Assembly (NCBI GenBank): GCA_018388625.1
Contig: CP074402.1
Span: 1,736,001 to 1,800,000 of the forward strand
Reading direction: 5' to 3'
DNA: 64,000 nucleotides
Source of the DNA: Nocardiopsis eucommiae
Lineage (GTDB): Bacteria; Actinomycetota; Actinomycetes; Streptosporangiales; Streptosporangiaceae
Part shown: positions 1-9,862 of the stretch, piece after piece
Layout of the letters: every line of letters begins with the position of its first letter
Numbering within the stretch: position 1 is the first letter of the stretch
Made by a program: the position numbers and the translations under genes
Notes under the pieces: model-generated
The model's input: the letters and a program-made list of their open reading frames with translations, nothing else
Database searches by the model: none
What the model was told of the DNA's origin: nothing

Positions 1-308
1 CCTGGCTGCTCGGAGCCTCCTTCATCACCGAGGGCGTGATCCCTTTCGCCGCCGTCGATCCCCTGCGGGTCATCCCCTCCATCGTCCTGGGATCGGCCAC
101 CGCGGGCGCCTTGGCGATCGGTTTCGGCAGCACCCTCATGGCACCGCACGGGGGCGTCTTCGTCCTGCCCCTGGTCGGAGGGCCGCTGCTGTACCTGGTC
201 GCCATCCTCATCGGGATCGCGGTCTCCACCTCCGCCGTACTGCTGGCCAAGAGCATCGGCCGCCGCCAACCCACCTCGGCCGGGGCCACCGCCACGGCGG
301 CCGCCTGA
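1..308 (+). CDS. PTS fructose-type transporter subunit IIC, C-terminal part
   Basis: The gene starts before the window; about 101 residues are visible. This is the membrane channel subunit of a phosphotransferase system that imports and phosphorylates a sugar. The sequence [18 protein letters not shown] just after the left edge matches the conserved EIIC-fructose motif (ITEGxIPFAxxDP). It is followed by hydrophobic segments (about residues 25-45 and 52-78) and a short Ala/Thr-rich cytoplasmic tail. The fructose assignment is by family resemblance; the EIIA/EIIB domains, if fused, lie outside the window. The stop is followed by 326 bases without a gene. Confidence 0.8.
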   Translation, partial: WLLGASFITEGVIPFAAVDPLRVIPSIVLGSATAGALAIGFGSTLMAPHGGVFVLPLVGGPLLYLVAILIGIAVSTSAVLLAKSIGRRQPTSAGATATAAA

Positions 309-634
309 CCCCGAGCGGTCGTGATCGTCGATCTCGACCCGGGTCCGATTCGTGTGCGGTAATCGACCATAGTCACGAAGCCCACCTTTCTTGGCAAACA
401 CGGCAATGCGGGAAGGTTCATCAAGGTGGAATAGCCCGATTGGTCCTTTCTGGGTCTTCGGCCTGTCAGAGGGGCCCGCTTGTGGAAAACTCCACGCGCC
501 CAATCGGGGGTGGACTAACGTGACATCCGTCCGCCGCCCCGGTTTCGCCGGGGTGAAATCCACTGCACGTGACACGGGCGGGTGCGACGGCAACGAATCC
601 GCCACCCGCACGGAAAGCCGCGAGGAAACCATTC
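309..634 (+). other. Intergenic region before the conservon
   Basis: No gene is supported here. It must hold the promoter of the cvn operon. A GAGGAA ribosome-binding sequence at about 621-626 precedes the ATG at 635. I see no clear terminator for the PTS gene and no convincing operator. Confidence 0.4.
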
Positions 635-2579
635 ATGGCAGTACACCTGTCCGACCGGAAACGCCCTCTCCCGCGCCCCGGCCAACAGGCACTCGTCGCC
701 CTCCTGGCTGCCTCCGCCCTGACCGCCCCCGCATGGTCCTGGACGGTGATCGAGAGCCCCGAACCGGCCCGACCGGTCATCGCCCTCGTCGGCGGTCTGG
801 CCGCACTGCTGCTGTGCGCCGCCGTGGCCACCGCCGTCTACCACGCGGCCGTGGCGCGCGTCGCCCTCGCCCACGGCGCCAGGGTCAGCTCGGGTGCGCG
901 CACCCTGGAGGAGGAGACGGCGCGGGTCGTGGACGCCCTCCTGCCCGCCCTCGCCCACGCCGCCCGTGAGGGCAGGCCCCTCCCACGCGTGCTCGCCGAC
1001 CACCCCAGGCCCACCCACCCCACCGTCGACCGTCTCGCCCACGCCGTCACCACCCGGCTCGCCGAGGCCGAGCGCAGCGCCACCGAGGCACGCGCGGCGC
1101 GCACGGAGATCGAGAACGAGGTCACCGACCTCGCTGACACCACCCTGCCGTTCATCGTGCACCGCGTCCGCGAGGACCGCACCATCGCGGAGGAGGTCCT
1201 CGCCGGGGAGCTCCGCGAGGTCCACCCGGCCGTGGCCCACCTGCGCACCCGCCTGGTCGAGGAGCTCGTGGTCTCCGAGCGCCGGAGCGCCACAGCGCTG
1301 ATCTCGGCTGCCAACATCGGCGGGCGGATCCAGGCCCACCTCACCACCTTGCTCGCCCAGCTCCGCGACCTGCAGTTCCGTTACGGCGACCGCTCGGACG
1401 TCTTCAACGACCTCCTGCTGGTCGACCACAACGTCTCCCGTACCGGCCGCCTCGCGGACGCGTTCGTGACCCTCGCACGAGGCCGCTCCGGGCGCCGATG
1501 GAACCGTCCCATCGGTATGGAGAGCATCCTGCGCGGAGCCCAGGGCCGCATCACCGCCTACCGCCGGGTCCGCCTGCACTACACCCACAGGTCGGCGGTG
1601 GTCGGCTACGCGGCGGAGGGGTGATCCAGGTGCTCGCGGAGCTCATGGACAACGCCGCCAACTTCTCCGCGAACGGCACCGACGTCAACGTCTACGCGCA
1701 GGAGGAGGACAGCGGGGTCACCGTCACCGTCGAGGACAGCGGCCGGGGACTGCGCCAGCGCGAGCGCCGGGCGGCCGAGGACTACGTCGACCGACCCCGC
1801 ACCCTGGCCACCCTCCCCGGCCTGCGCATGGGGCTGGCCGTGGTGGGAGCCCTGGCGGACAAGTACGGCCTCCAGGTGAGCTTCCGGCCCTCGGCACGGG
1901 GAGGCACCGGAGTGGTCGTGCTCATCCCGCCCCACCTCGTCACCGCGTACGAGGTGCCGTTGCCCCCCGGCTCCAGAGGGAGAGGGAGGAGGAACTCGCG
2001 CGGGAGGAGGAGCGGGCCGAGCTCGCGCGGTGGCCCGAGCCCGGGGAACGGACCTCCGTGAACGGAACGCCCGGTTCCGGGGACCGCGCCGCCGACGTCC
2101 TGGCCGGGGACACCGTGGCCGACACCCCGGCACTCGGCACGACCGCGTCCACTGCGCCGGCGGCCGAGACCCCCGTGTCCGGGACCGGGTCGGCCGCGCG
2201 CGCCTGGACCGGATCCGCGCCGACCCCTCCCGCCCGCCGTTGGCCCGACGGACCACCGGCCGCCGCGAGGTGCCACGGGTCGACCCCTCTCGGACGCCGC
2301 CGACACCCCCGTACCGGGAGCGACCGGGGAACCGGACCCGCCGCCGGACCCGGGGAGGACACCGGGCCCGAGCCCGGCTTCGACATGCCGCAGCGGTTCC
2401 GTGGCCTCACCCTGGCCCAGGCGGTCCGGGAGAACCCGGAGCAGCTCTTCCCCACGCTGCGCCGGGACTTCGACCCCGAGACACGCAGAGAGCTGCCCAC
2501 CAGGCTCGCCGCCTTCCGTGACGACGATGACGACGATCAGGAGAACGGCCCGGGCACCCTCTGGGAGGACGGTCGATGA
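635..2579 (+). CDS. cvnA: Conservon sensor histidine kinase-like ATPase CvnA (two frameshifts as read)
   Basis: First gene of a five-gene conservon, which in Streptomyces forms a membrane-associated complex resembling a eukaryotic G-protein system. Two N-terminal membrane segments (about residues 17-37 and 48-70) are followed by a long helical region and a HATPase_c domain with the N-box ELMDNAANFS, the G1 motif VEDSGRGL and the G2 motif GLRMGLAVVGALADKYG. The C-terminal part is Arg/Glu/Pro-rich and ends in an acidic tail. Reading breaks occur at the GGGG at 1618-1621 and the C6 run at 1963-1968; adding one base at each gives a continuous protein of about 648 residues. The ATG at 635 has a good ribosome-binding site. 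The order cvnA-B-C-D-E makes the family call secure; the exact frame of the low-complexity C-terminal part is less certain. Confidence 0.85.
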
Positions 2580-3096
2580 GCACCGACCCCGCCCCGTACC
2601 ACGACACCCCGAACGAAGAGGAACGGAGGGAGGGGCACCCGGCGTCACGGCGTCGGGACGACCGCCCCGCGATCCCATGACGACCATGGACGCCAGCCTC
2701 GACTGGCTGTTGGAGGACCTGCGACACCGGACACCGGGCATCCGCCACGTCCTGGTGCTGTCCAGGGACGGGCTCAGGATGTGCCACACCCGGGAACTGG
2801 ACGTGGACCGCGCGGACCAGCTCGCCGCCATCTCGGCCGGTGTCCAGAGCCTGTCCCTGAGCGCCTCCGCCGAGTTCGGTGACGGCACCGGATCGGGCCA
2901 GGCCATGCTGGAGTACGGCGGTGGGCTCCTGCTCATCATCGGCGCGGGCCAGGGTGCCCATCTGGCCGTCATCGCCGGATTCGAGGCGAAGGTGGGACTG
3001 GTCGCCCGCCACATGAACGAGCTCGTCGACCGGATCGGCGCGCACCTCACCGCCGGTCCCCGACGCAGGCCCCACGAGGCGGGCCCGTCCCGATGA
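2576..3096 (+). CDS. cvnB: Roadblock/LC7 domain protein CvnB
   Basis: Small roadblock/LC7 protein, which in conservons acts as a regulator of the partner GTPase CvnD. The domain runs from LDWLLEDLRHRTPGIRHVLV through DRADQLAAISAGVQSLS to an AVIAGFEAKVGLV strand, as in the MglB/CvnB group. Two starts are possible. The ATG at 2677 gives 139 residues but has no ribosome-binding site. The ATG at 2576 overlaps the cvnA stop (ATGA) and follows GGGAGG; it needs one missing G in the GGGG near 2628 and gives 173 residues. I favour 2576 because it has both a ribosome-binding site and coupling to cvnA. It ends in an ATGA overlap with cvnC. Confidence 0.85.
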
Positions 3097-3488
3097 ACGC
3101 CGCCTCGCGCCGCGGTGCCCCCGCCCAGGGCGCCCCCTCCGGCCCCGAGGCGCCGGACCGCTTCTACACGGTCACCTCGGGGCGCGCCGACGACCCGGCC
3201 ATGGACGCCGTCACCCTCGTGGTGGCCGAGTCCGGTCCCGCGCCCGACATGCAGTCCGAGCACGCCAGCATCCTCCGGCTGTGCACCCGGCCCACCGCCG
3301 TGGTGGAGCTCTCGGCGGAGCTCAGGGCACCGGTGAGCGTCGTCAAGGTGCTCCTCACCGACCTGCTCGACACCGGCGCCGTGGCCGCTCGGCACCCCGT
3401 ACCCGTACGGTCCCTCCCCTCGCGCGGGGGACCCAGGCACGACCCCGAGACCCTGAAGCAGGTGCTCCTTGCCCTCCAACGGCTCTGA
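3093..3488 (+). CDS. cvnC: DUF742 family protein CvnC
   Basis: A 131-residue DUF742 protein, the third conservon component; its biochemical role is not established. The family pattern is visible: an N-terminal RFYTVTSGRA, a central SEHASILRLCTRPTAVVELSA and VSVVKVLLTDLLDTGAV, which resembles a winged-helix fold, and a closing ETLKQVLLALQRL. It is intact, starts with an ATGA overlap on cvnB and is followed closely by cvnD, so translation is probably coupled through the operon. Confidence 0.9.
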   Translation: MNAASRRGAPAQGAPSGPEAPDRFYTVTSGRADDPAMDAVTLVVAESGPAPDMQSEHASILRLCTRPTAVVELSAELRAPVSVVKVLLTDLLDTGAVAARHPVPVRSLPSRGGPRHDPETLKQVLLALQRL

Positions 3489-3534
3489 CCCACACGGACG
3501 GACGACCACCACGCCGCTGACCCCGCCGCCCCCG

Positions 3535-4145
3535 ATGACGGCGGACGCGACCGCCCCGACCCGCCCGCCACTGGCCAGAACCGCCAGCCAGGCGCTGAAG
3601 ATCGTCATCGTCGGCGGCTTCGGCGTGGGGAAGACGACCCTGGTCGGCTCGGTCAGCGAGATGCGCCCCTGAGCACCGAGGAGGTCATGACGCAGGCCAG
3701 CGACGGGGTCGACGACCTCAGCGCGGTCCGTGACAAGCGCACCACGACGGCCGCCTTCGACTTCGGGCGGATCACCATCGACGACACCCGGGTCCTCTAC
3801 CTCTTCGGCGCCCCCGGGCAGAAACGCTTCTGGTTCCTCTGGGAACAGATCTTCACCGGCAGCCTCGGCGCGGTCGTCCTCGTCGACACGGACCGGGTGC
3901 AGGACTCCTGGTACGCCATCGACCGGCTCGAACACCACCACACCCCGTTCGTCGTCGCGGTCAACCGGTTCGGGCCGGGGCCGAACCTGCACGACGTGCG
4001 CAACGCCCTGGACCTGTCCAACGACGTCCCCCTGCTGGAGTGCGACGCCCGCCGCCGCGAGTCCAGCCGCGACGTCCTGGTCACCCTCGTCCGCCATCTG
4101 TTCCGGCACCGCCCGCCCGTGTCCGCACCGGAGAGGTCATCGTGA
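3535..4145 (+). CDS. cvnD: Conservon GTP-binding protein CvnD (one frameshift as read)
   Basis: Small Ras-like GTPase of the CvnD/MglA-like group and the switch of the conservon. The P-loop GGFGVGKT lies at about residues 27-34. LSTEEVMTQASDGVDDLS is the typical conservon switch region, and FGAPGQKRFWF carries the G3 region. The G4 position reads NRFG instead of NKxD, as often seen in this subfamily. The frame breaks at 3666-3670 (GCGCCCCTGAGC); one extra C joins EMRP to LSTEEV and gives about 203 residues. The ATG at 3535 is used; a TTG at 3469 overlapping cvnC is a less likely alternative. It ends in a GTGA overlap with cvnE. Confidence 0.87.
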
Positions 4146-5434
4146 ACGACAACGTGGGAGCCCCGGGGGCGCTCGTGCCCCCGACCCGGGGACCAGCGCC
4201 CCTGTCGCCCGACCACGAGCACGCCATGCGCTTCTACGGACCCGACATCGCCTGTGACCCGGTGGCCCTCTACGAGGAGATGCGCCGCCACTACGGTCCG
4301 GTCGCCCCCATCCTCCTCGACGGCGACATCCCCGCGTGGTTCGTCCTCGGCTACCGGGAGCTGCACCACGTTTCCGACCGGCCCGAGTGGTTCGCCCGTG
4401 ACTGCCGCCGCTGGAACATGTGGGACCACATCGACGACGCCTGGCCGTTGATGCCGTACGTGATGTGGACCCCCTCGGTGATGTTCGCGGAGGGAGCCGA
4501 ACACCAGCGGCGCGCCGGAGCGATCGGTGACGCCCTCGACGCCACGGACCGCGCCGACCTTCGCACGCTGTGCGAACAGGTCTCGGACGGCCTGATCGAC
4601 CACTTCGCCGGGGACGGCGAGGCCGACCTCGTCAGCCAGTACGCGCACCACATCCCCGCCGGGGTGATCGCCCGGCTGTACGGGCTGCCGCGGCAGGAGG
4701 TCCCCGACCTGGTACGCGACATCCTGGTCTCCCTGGACGTCACCGCCGACGCCGGTCAGGCCCACCAGCGGGTCCAGGAGCGGATGCGGCGGCTCGTCAG
4801 CGAGCGCAGGGCCCACCCGCGCGACGACATCCCCTCACGGCTCCTGCTGCACCCGGCGGGGCTCACCGACGACGAGGTGGTGATCGACCTGCTGGTGATC
4901 ATGTCGGCGGCGCAGGCGCCCACCGGCAACTGGATCGGGAACACCCTGCGGCTGATGCTGATGGACGACCACTTCTCCCTCACGCTCCAGGGCGGACGCA
5001 GCAGCTCCGGTGAGGCGCTCAACGAGGTGCTGTGGAAGAACACCCCCACGCAGAACTTCATCGGCCGGTGGGCGGTGCAGGCCTGTGATCTGGGCGGTCG
5101 CCGGATCAGGCGCGGCGACCTGCTGGTGCTCGGCATGGCCGCCGCCAACGCGGACCCCCGGCTCAACACGGGTGACCTGGGGATCTTCGGCAGCAATCGG
5201 GCCCAGATGTCGTTCGGGCACGGGGAACACGGTTGCCCGTTCCCCGCGCCCGAGGTGGCGGAGGTGATCGCCCGCACCGCCGTGGAGACCCTCCTGGACC
5301 GGTTGCCGGACGTGCGGCTGGGGGTGTCCCCGGACCAGCTGCGGTGGCGTCCGTCCGTGTGGATGCGCGGACTCTACGAGCTCCCCGCGCGGTACAGCCC
5401 CATCGTCGGTCGCGGGCGGCGCCGCCTGGGATAG
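4142..5434 (+). CDS. cvnE: Conservon cytochrome P450-like protein CvnE
   Basis: A 430-residue P450-family protein, the optional fifth conservon member. It starts at a GTG overlapping the cvnD stop. The heme-loop region reads FGHGEHGC near residue 364, keeping the Cys ligand but followed by PFPAPE instead of the usual xG. The K-helix motif ExxR is replaced by EVLW, and the I-helix lacks the acid-alcohol pair (SAAQAPTGNW instead of AGxET/DT). These departures make classical monooxygenase activity doubtful; a sensing or scaffolding role is an inference. The gene is intact and converges on the next P450 with a gap of about 45 bases. Confidence 0.87.
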   Translation: MNDNVGAPGALVPPTRGPAPLSPDHEHAMRFYGPDIACDPVALYEEMRRHYGPVAPILLDGDIPAWFVLGYRELHHVSDRPEWFARDCRRWNMWDHIDDAWPLMPYVMWTPSVMFAEGAEHQRRAGAIGDALDATDRADLRTLCEQVSDGLIDHFAGDGEADLVSQYAHHIPAGVIARLYGLPRQEVPDLVRDILVSLDVTADAGQAHQRVQERMRRLVSERRAHPRDDIPSRLLLHPAGLTDDEVVIDLLVIMSAAQAPTGNWIGNTLRLMLMDDHFSLTLQGGRSSSGEALNEVLWKNTPTQNFIGRWAVQACDLGGRRIRRGDLLVLGMAAANADPRLNTGDLGIFGSNRAQMSFGHGEHGCPFPAPEVAEVIARTAVETLLDRLPDVRLGVSPDQLRWRPSVWMRGLYELPARYSPIVGRGRRRLG

Positions 5435-5479
5435 CCACGCGTCCCGGACGGCGCCGCCCCGCCGGTCCCGGACCGGGCG

Positions 5480-6713
5480 TCAGTCGACGCGCCCGGGGAC
5501 CGGGGAGAACTCCAGGGGAGTTCGCGCAGGCCCCGCGTGAACAGCCCCTCCTCCACCAGGGTGGCGCCCTCGGCGAGGCGTACGTCCGGCATGGCGTCGA
5601 GCAGGTCGTTGACGGCCACCCGTACCTCGGCTTCCGCCAGCAGCGCGCCCACGCAGAAGTGGCGGCCGAGCGCGAAGGCCAGGTGTTCGGCGGCGGCCGA
5701 GAAGGACGTGGCCTCGGACAGCTCCGGCCGGGAGAGGTCGAAGCGGTCCGGGTCCGCGAACCGGTCGGGGTCCCGGTTGGCCGCTCCGATCAGACAGGTG
5801 ACGGTGGCCCCGGCGGGCACCGTCCCGCCGCCGATCTCCACGTCACGGCTGGCCTGGCGCATGATCATCTGCACGGGAGGGAGAGGCGCAGCGACTCCAC
5901 GAAGGCGCGGGGGACGAGGGACCGGTCCTCGCGGACCGCCGCCAGCTGTCCCGGGTGGGTGACCAGGTGGGCGAACAGGCCGGACAGCGCCTTGTCCGTG
6001 GTCTCCCCGCCCGCGGCGAGCAGGAGACTACAGAAGGCCTTGACCTCCTCGTCGGTCATCCGGGTGCCGTCGACCTCGGCGTGGCAGAGGCGGGAGAGCA
6101 GGTCGTCACCGGGCCGTCTCCTGCGTTCGGCGATGATCGGGAGCAGGTACTCCGCGAACTCGTCCCTCGTGCGGAGCCCGTCCTCCGTGACGCCGGGGTC
6201 CTGGGTGAGGTTGCCGAGGAAGGCGATGATCGCGGTGTACCAGTCGTGGAAGCGGTCGTGGTGGCTCTGGTCCAGGCCGAGCATGTCCACGATGACGTTG
6301 ATCGGGAACCGGGTCGCGTACTGGGAGACCAGGTCGACCCGGCCCTCGTCCCGGAAGGCGTCGACGAGGGCCCGGCTGTTGCGCTCGATCACCGGGAGGA
6401 AGCGCTCCCGGAGCTCCCGGCCGCGGAAGGCGGGGGCGACCAGCGCCCGTCTGGTCGCGTGGTCGCGACCGTCCAGCTGGAGGATGGTGCGTCCGTGCAC
6501 CGGCTCCAGCTGCCAGCCGTAGTTGTCCGTGGAGAAGGCTCCCTCGCGGTCCTGGAAGACCCGTCGCACGTCCGCGTACCGGGAGAGGACGTAGCTGGAG
6601 GTGGGTGCGTGCCACAGCAGGGGCTCGTGTTCACGCAGCAGGGAGTAGGCGGCGTACGGGTCGTCGGAGAACTCGGGGGAGAGGAGGTCGGGGATGCTGT
6701 GCGTGCTGGTCAC
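5480..6713 (-). CDS. Cytochrome P450 (two frameshifts as read)
   Basis: Bacterial class I-type P450 of about 411 residues. The motifs are canonical: the I-helix AAGGETTDK, the K-helix ESLR, and the heme loop FALGRHFCVG with the Cys ligand. It starts at a GTG (6713-6711) with GGGAG upstream. Frame breaks lie near 5889 (LRLSLP-VQMIMR) and near 5516 (ELP-LEFSPVPGRVD); one missing C at each restores the protein and moves the stop to 5480-5482. The substrate cannot be told. It is divergent from a PadR-family regulator (start 6979) across 265 bases, which suggests PadR control. No ferredoxin gene is next to it. Confidence 0.85.
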
Positions 6714-6978
6714 GTGGTCGGGCTCCCAACGGTGGTGCGGAGGTCCGGAGGAACCCTCACAGTAGGTAGGGGTTCCGGCACGATCCACCCCTGATCCGGT
6801 CCAGGCACGAAGGGAGGGAGGTCCGCCTTTCCGGAGTCCGAAACGCGCGCGAAGAGAGGGGATTCGGATGTCCGGGATGGGGTTGGCCGCGCCGTTCCGG
6901 GTGGCGCGGTGGTGGGGGCGGCCCGACCGGACCGTCGCCTCCACGTCGGTTTGGGGGTCAGGGTGCTAATTTGTCTGG

Positions 6979-7583
6979 ATGGCACTGGGAGAGGCGGTTC
7001 TGGCGGCGTTGTTGGAGGGGAGGCCTCCGGCTACGACCTGGCCAAACGGTTCGACGCCGGGGTCGCGAACTTCTGGTCCGCCACCCCGCAGCAGCTCTAC
7101 CGCGAACTCGAACGCCTGGAGGGCGAGGGCCTGCTCAGCGCCCGGGTCGTACACCAGGAGCGCAGACCCGACAAGCGCCTGTTCACCGTCACCGAGACCG
7201 GACGCGAGGCGCTGCGCTCCTTCAGCCGACGGCCCGCCCGACCCACCGCCATCCGTGACGACCTGCTCGTCCGGCTCCAGGCCGTGGACGAGACCGACGT
7301 GGACGCGGTGATCAGCGCCGTCGAGGACCGCATGGAGCTGAGCCGCGCCAAACTCGAACGCTACGATCGCATCGCCGCCCGCATGCTCGACGGTCGGGAC
7401 GAGGAACGCTACCTCCGCGAGGCCGAACGGGTTGGCCCCTACCTCACCCTCCAGCGCGGCCGCTCCCACGAGCAGGAGAACCTGCGCTGGGGAGCCAGCA
7501 CCCTGGCCATCCTCGAACGCCGCCGAGCCGACCGGGCTCCGGGCCGGGGCGCCGGGGGCGGACCGGCCGCCGGGCCCGGCTGA
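6979..7583 (+). CDS. PadR family transcriptional regulator (one frameshift as read)
   Basis: About 201 residues with an N-terminal winged-helix DNA-binding domain (GYDLAKRFDAG, LYRELERLEGEGLLSA, then a beta wing ending in RRPDKRLFTVTETGREAL) and a C-terminal helical dimerisation domain, as in PadR subfamily 2. As read, the frame breaks at the GGGG at 7017-7020; one more G joins MALGEAVLAALLEG to EASGYDLAK. It is divergent from the P450 at 5480-6713, and PadR repressors commonly control the adjacent divergent gene and respond to small aromatic or drug-like ligands. The effector is unknown. Confidence 0.83.
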
Positions 7584-7721
7584 CCGGACCCGGACGAGCA
7601 CGCCCGGTCAGCGCCGGGCCAGCACCTCCATGGTCCCCGCGCCGCCGTCGCGTGTGCCGCCCGGCCCGCGGGCACGTGTTCCAGCGCGGAGCGGTCCCCG
7701 GCCAGCCGGCGGCGGTGTCGG

Positions 7722-8062
7722 TTAGTTGAGGAGCCGCTGCCAGTCGGACGGCACCCGCTCGGCCGGGGCGGGAACCGGTTGGTTCAGGGGTGCGAGGTCG
7801 GTGCGGCCAGCTCCGGCCCCTCGCCCATCTGCTGGGTGCGGAAGTCGTAGAACCACTCCTCGCCGGGCTCGAAGCTCTGGACGATCGGGTGGCCGGTGGC
7901 CTCGAAGTGGCGGCTGCCGTGCTGGGACGGGGAACTGTCGCAGCAGCCCACGTGCCCGCAGGCCGCGCATCGGCGCAGGTGCACCCACCACCCGTCCCCG
8001 GTGAGGCACTCCTGGCAGCCGGTGCCGCTGGGCGGCGTGGTCGGGTCGATCTCGTTGCTCAT
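7722..8062 (-). CDS. UBP-type zinc finger domain protein (one frameshift as read)
   Basis: A stand-alone zf-UBP protein of about 113 residues, a family common in actinomycetes with no settled role. Cys/His ligands are visible in GCQECLTGDGWWVHLRRC, CAACGHVGCCDSSPSQH and HFEATGHPIVQSFEPGE, followed by the WFYDF strand. The frame breaks near 7793 (SHP-LNQPVPAPAERVPSDW); one missing C restores the C-terminal tail, and the natural stop is at 7722-7724. It appears to be monocistronic. Confidence 0.85.
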
Positions 8063-8214
8063 GTCGTCACGCTAACCACCGGAGGCGCCGCTGACCGTGA
8101 ACAACGCGCGCCCGGTGACGGCCGGTCACGGCCGCGCCCGATACCCTCGTCGCCGGTCGCACCCGAACAACGGGCCCGCAGCCCCCGGGGCCCGCACTAC
8201 CTGGAAGGCACTCC

Positions 8215-8978
8215 ATGAGCGAGGAGCTGTCCGTACGCGTCGACGGTCACGTCGGTGTCCTGGAGATCCGCCGTCCGCCGAACAACCACTTCGACCTCGA
8301 CGTCCTCACGGCGGTCGCGGACGCCGCCGAGGAGCTGGCGGCCGGTGACTGCCGGGCCCTCGTCCTCTGCTCGGAGGGCCGGAACTTCTGCGCGGGGTGG
8401 ACTTCGCCTCCGGCGGGGTCGGGGACTCGCCGGTCCGGACGCTCAGCGCCATCTACGGTCAGGGGTCGCGCCTGTACTCGCTGCCGATCCCCGTGATCGC
8501 CGCCGTCCAGGGAGCCGCCGTGGGCGGCGGGCTCGGCCTGGCGTGCGCCGCCGACTTCCGGGTGGCCGCCGCCTCCTCCCGGTTCCACGCCAACTTCGGT
8601 CTGCTGGGACTCCACCAGGGGTTCGGCCTGAGCGTCAGCCTGCCCCGCATCGTGGGTGTGCAGAAGGCCGCCGACATGTTCTACACGGCCCGCCGGATCA
8701 CCGGCACCGAGGCCCACGCCATCGGCCTGGCCGACGTCCTCGTGGACGAGGAGCACGTGCGTGAGGAGGCGGTGAGCCAGGCACACCGCATCGCCCGGTC
8801 CGCGCCGCTCGCGGTGCGTTCGATGAAGTCCACCCTGCGCGCGGACCTGCTCGCCGCGCTGCCCTCCGCCCTGGAACGGGAGATCATCGAGCAGACCCGG
8901 CTGTTCGACACCAGGGACAACGAGATCGGGGTCACCGCCTCCCTCGACCGCACCGCGCCCGTCTTCACCGGGGAGTGA
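8215..8978 (+). CDS. Enoyl-CoA hydratase/isomerase family protein (one frameshift as read)
   Basis: Crotonase-fold enzyme of about 254 residues acting on acyl-CoA thioesters. Oxyanion-hole segments are visible: the first around GRNFCAG-VDFAS and the second in AAVQGAAVGGGLGLACAADFRVA. The typical catalytic Glu of hydratases is not clear; the equivalent region reads ANFGLLGLHQGFGLSVSLPR, so isomerase or other crotonase chemistry is equally possible. One missing G in the GGGG at 8395-8398 restores the frame. The ATG at 8215 has GGAAGG upstream. No clear pathway partner is adjacent. Confidence 0.82.
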
Positions 8979-9006
8979 GCCGCGCGGGGCCGCCGGACGG
9001 GCCCGC

Positions 9007-9801
9007 TCAGGGAACGATCGAGTCGACGTAGCCGCCGTCCACCCGGACGGCGGCGCCGGTCGTCGCGGAGGCCAACGGGGAGCTCAGGTAGGCCACCATG
9101 TTGGCGATCTCCTCGGGCTCGATCAGCCGCTGGAGCAGGGACATCGGCCGGTGCCGGACCATGAACTCGCGCTGGGCCTCCTCCCACGGCAGGTCACGGT
9201 CGACCAGCTCGTACACGAACTCCTCCACCCCTCCGGTGTGGGTGGGGCCGGCGATCACCGAGTTGACGGTCACCCCGGTGCCCGCCGCCTGCTTGGCGAA
9301 GCCCCGGGTGACAGCGAGCAGGGCGGTCTTCGAGGTCCCGTAGTGGATCATCTCCGCGGGGATCGCGAGCGCCGAGTCACTGGCGATGTTGAGCACGCGC
9401 CCCCAGCCGCGTTCCGTCATCCCGGGCAGGGTGGCGCGGATCAGCCGAACGGCGGAGAGCACGTTGGTCTCGAAGTAGCGCCGCCACTCGTCGTCGCTGA
9501 TCTCCAGCGCCGGAGCGCTCCCGAACACGCCCAGGCTGTTGACCAGGACGTCCACCTCGGGCACGGCGGAGAGCACGTCGTCGGTGCCCCGATCGGTGGT
9601 GACGTCGCCGGGGGCGGCGACCAGGTCGCGGCCCGGGGCGCGACCTCGCAGGGTGTCGATCGCCTCCGCCACCCGCTCCGGGCGGCGTCCGTTCACCGCG
9701 ACCCGGGCGCCCGCGTCCGCGAGCACGGCCGCGACGGCCATGCCGATCCCCTGGGTCGAACCGGTGACCAGTGCGGTGGTGCCGGACAGATCGATGCGCA
9801 T
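9007..9801 (-). CDS. Short-chain dehydrogenase/reductase (SDR)
   Basis: A 264-residue classical SDR. The cofactor motif TGSTQGIG is at residues 13-20, VNSLG stands in place of NNAG, and the Ser plus Tyr-x3-Lys catalytic set is present (SDSALAIPAEMIHYGTSK). The Arg after GR in the second strand (VNGRRPER) suggests NADP(H). The substrate is unknown. It lies downstream of the gntP operon but is separated from it by a hairpin at 9817-9845, so it is probably transcribed on its own. Confidence 0.88.
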   Translation of the reverse strand: MRIDLSGTTALVTGSTQGIGMAVAAVLADAGARVAVNGRRPERVAEAIDTLRGRAPGRDLVAAPGDVTTDRGTDDVLSAVPEVDVLVNSLGVFGSAPALEISDDEWRRYFETNVLSAVRLIRATLPGMTERGWGRVLNIASDSALAIPAEMIHYGTSKTALLAVTRGFAKQAAGTGVTVNSVIAGPTHTGGVEEFVYELVDRDLPWEEAQREFMVRHRPMSLLQRLIEPEEIANMVAYLSSPLASATTGAAVRVDGGYVDSIVP

Positions 9802-9816
9802 GCGAACACAGTAGAA

Positions 9817-9845
9817 GGACGGGGCGGACCTGGTCCGCCCCGTCC
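9817..9845 (-). terminator. Hairpin after the gntP operon
   Basis: Inverted repeat GGACGGGGCGGACC / GGTCCGCCCCGTCC separated by one base, so about 12 pairs close a 5-base loop. It sits just past the gntP stop on the minus strand and before the SDR gene, fitting a terminator. Confidence 0.6.
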
Positions 9846-9862
9846 GGGGTGTGTCGTCGGGA

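Noticed and set aside
2576..2680. A separate 34-codon gene between cvnA and cvnB with ATGA overlaps at both ends
   Set aside because: One missing G in the GGGG near 2628 makes it the N-terminus of CvnB, which matches the error pattern of the window better than an extra gene.
1782..4109. A 775-codon minus-strand open frame
   Set aside because: Antisense to the conservon, whose products are clearly recognisable on the plus strand.
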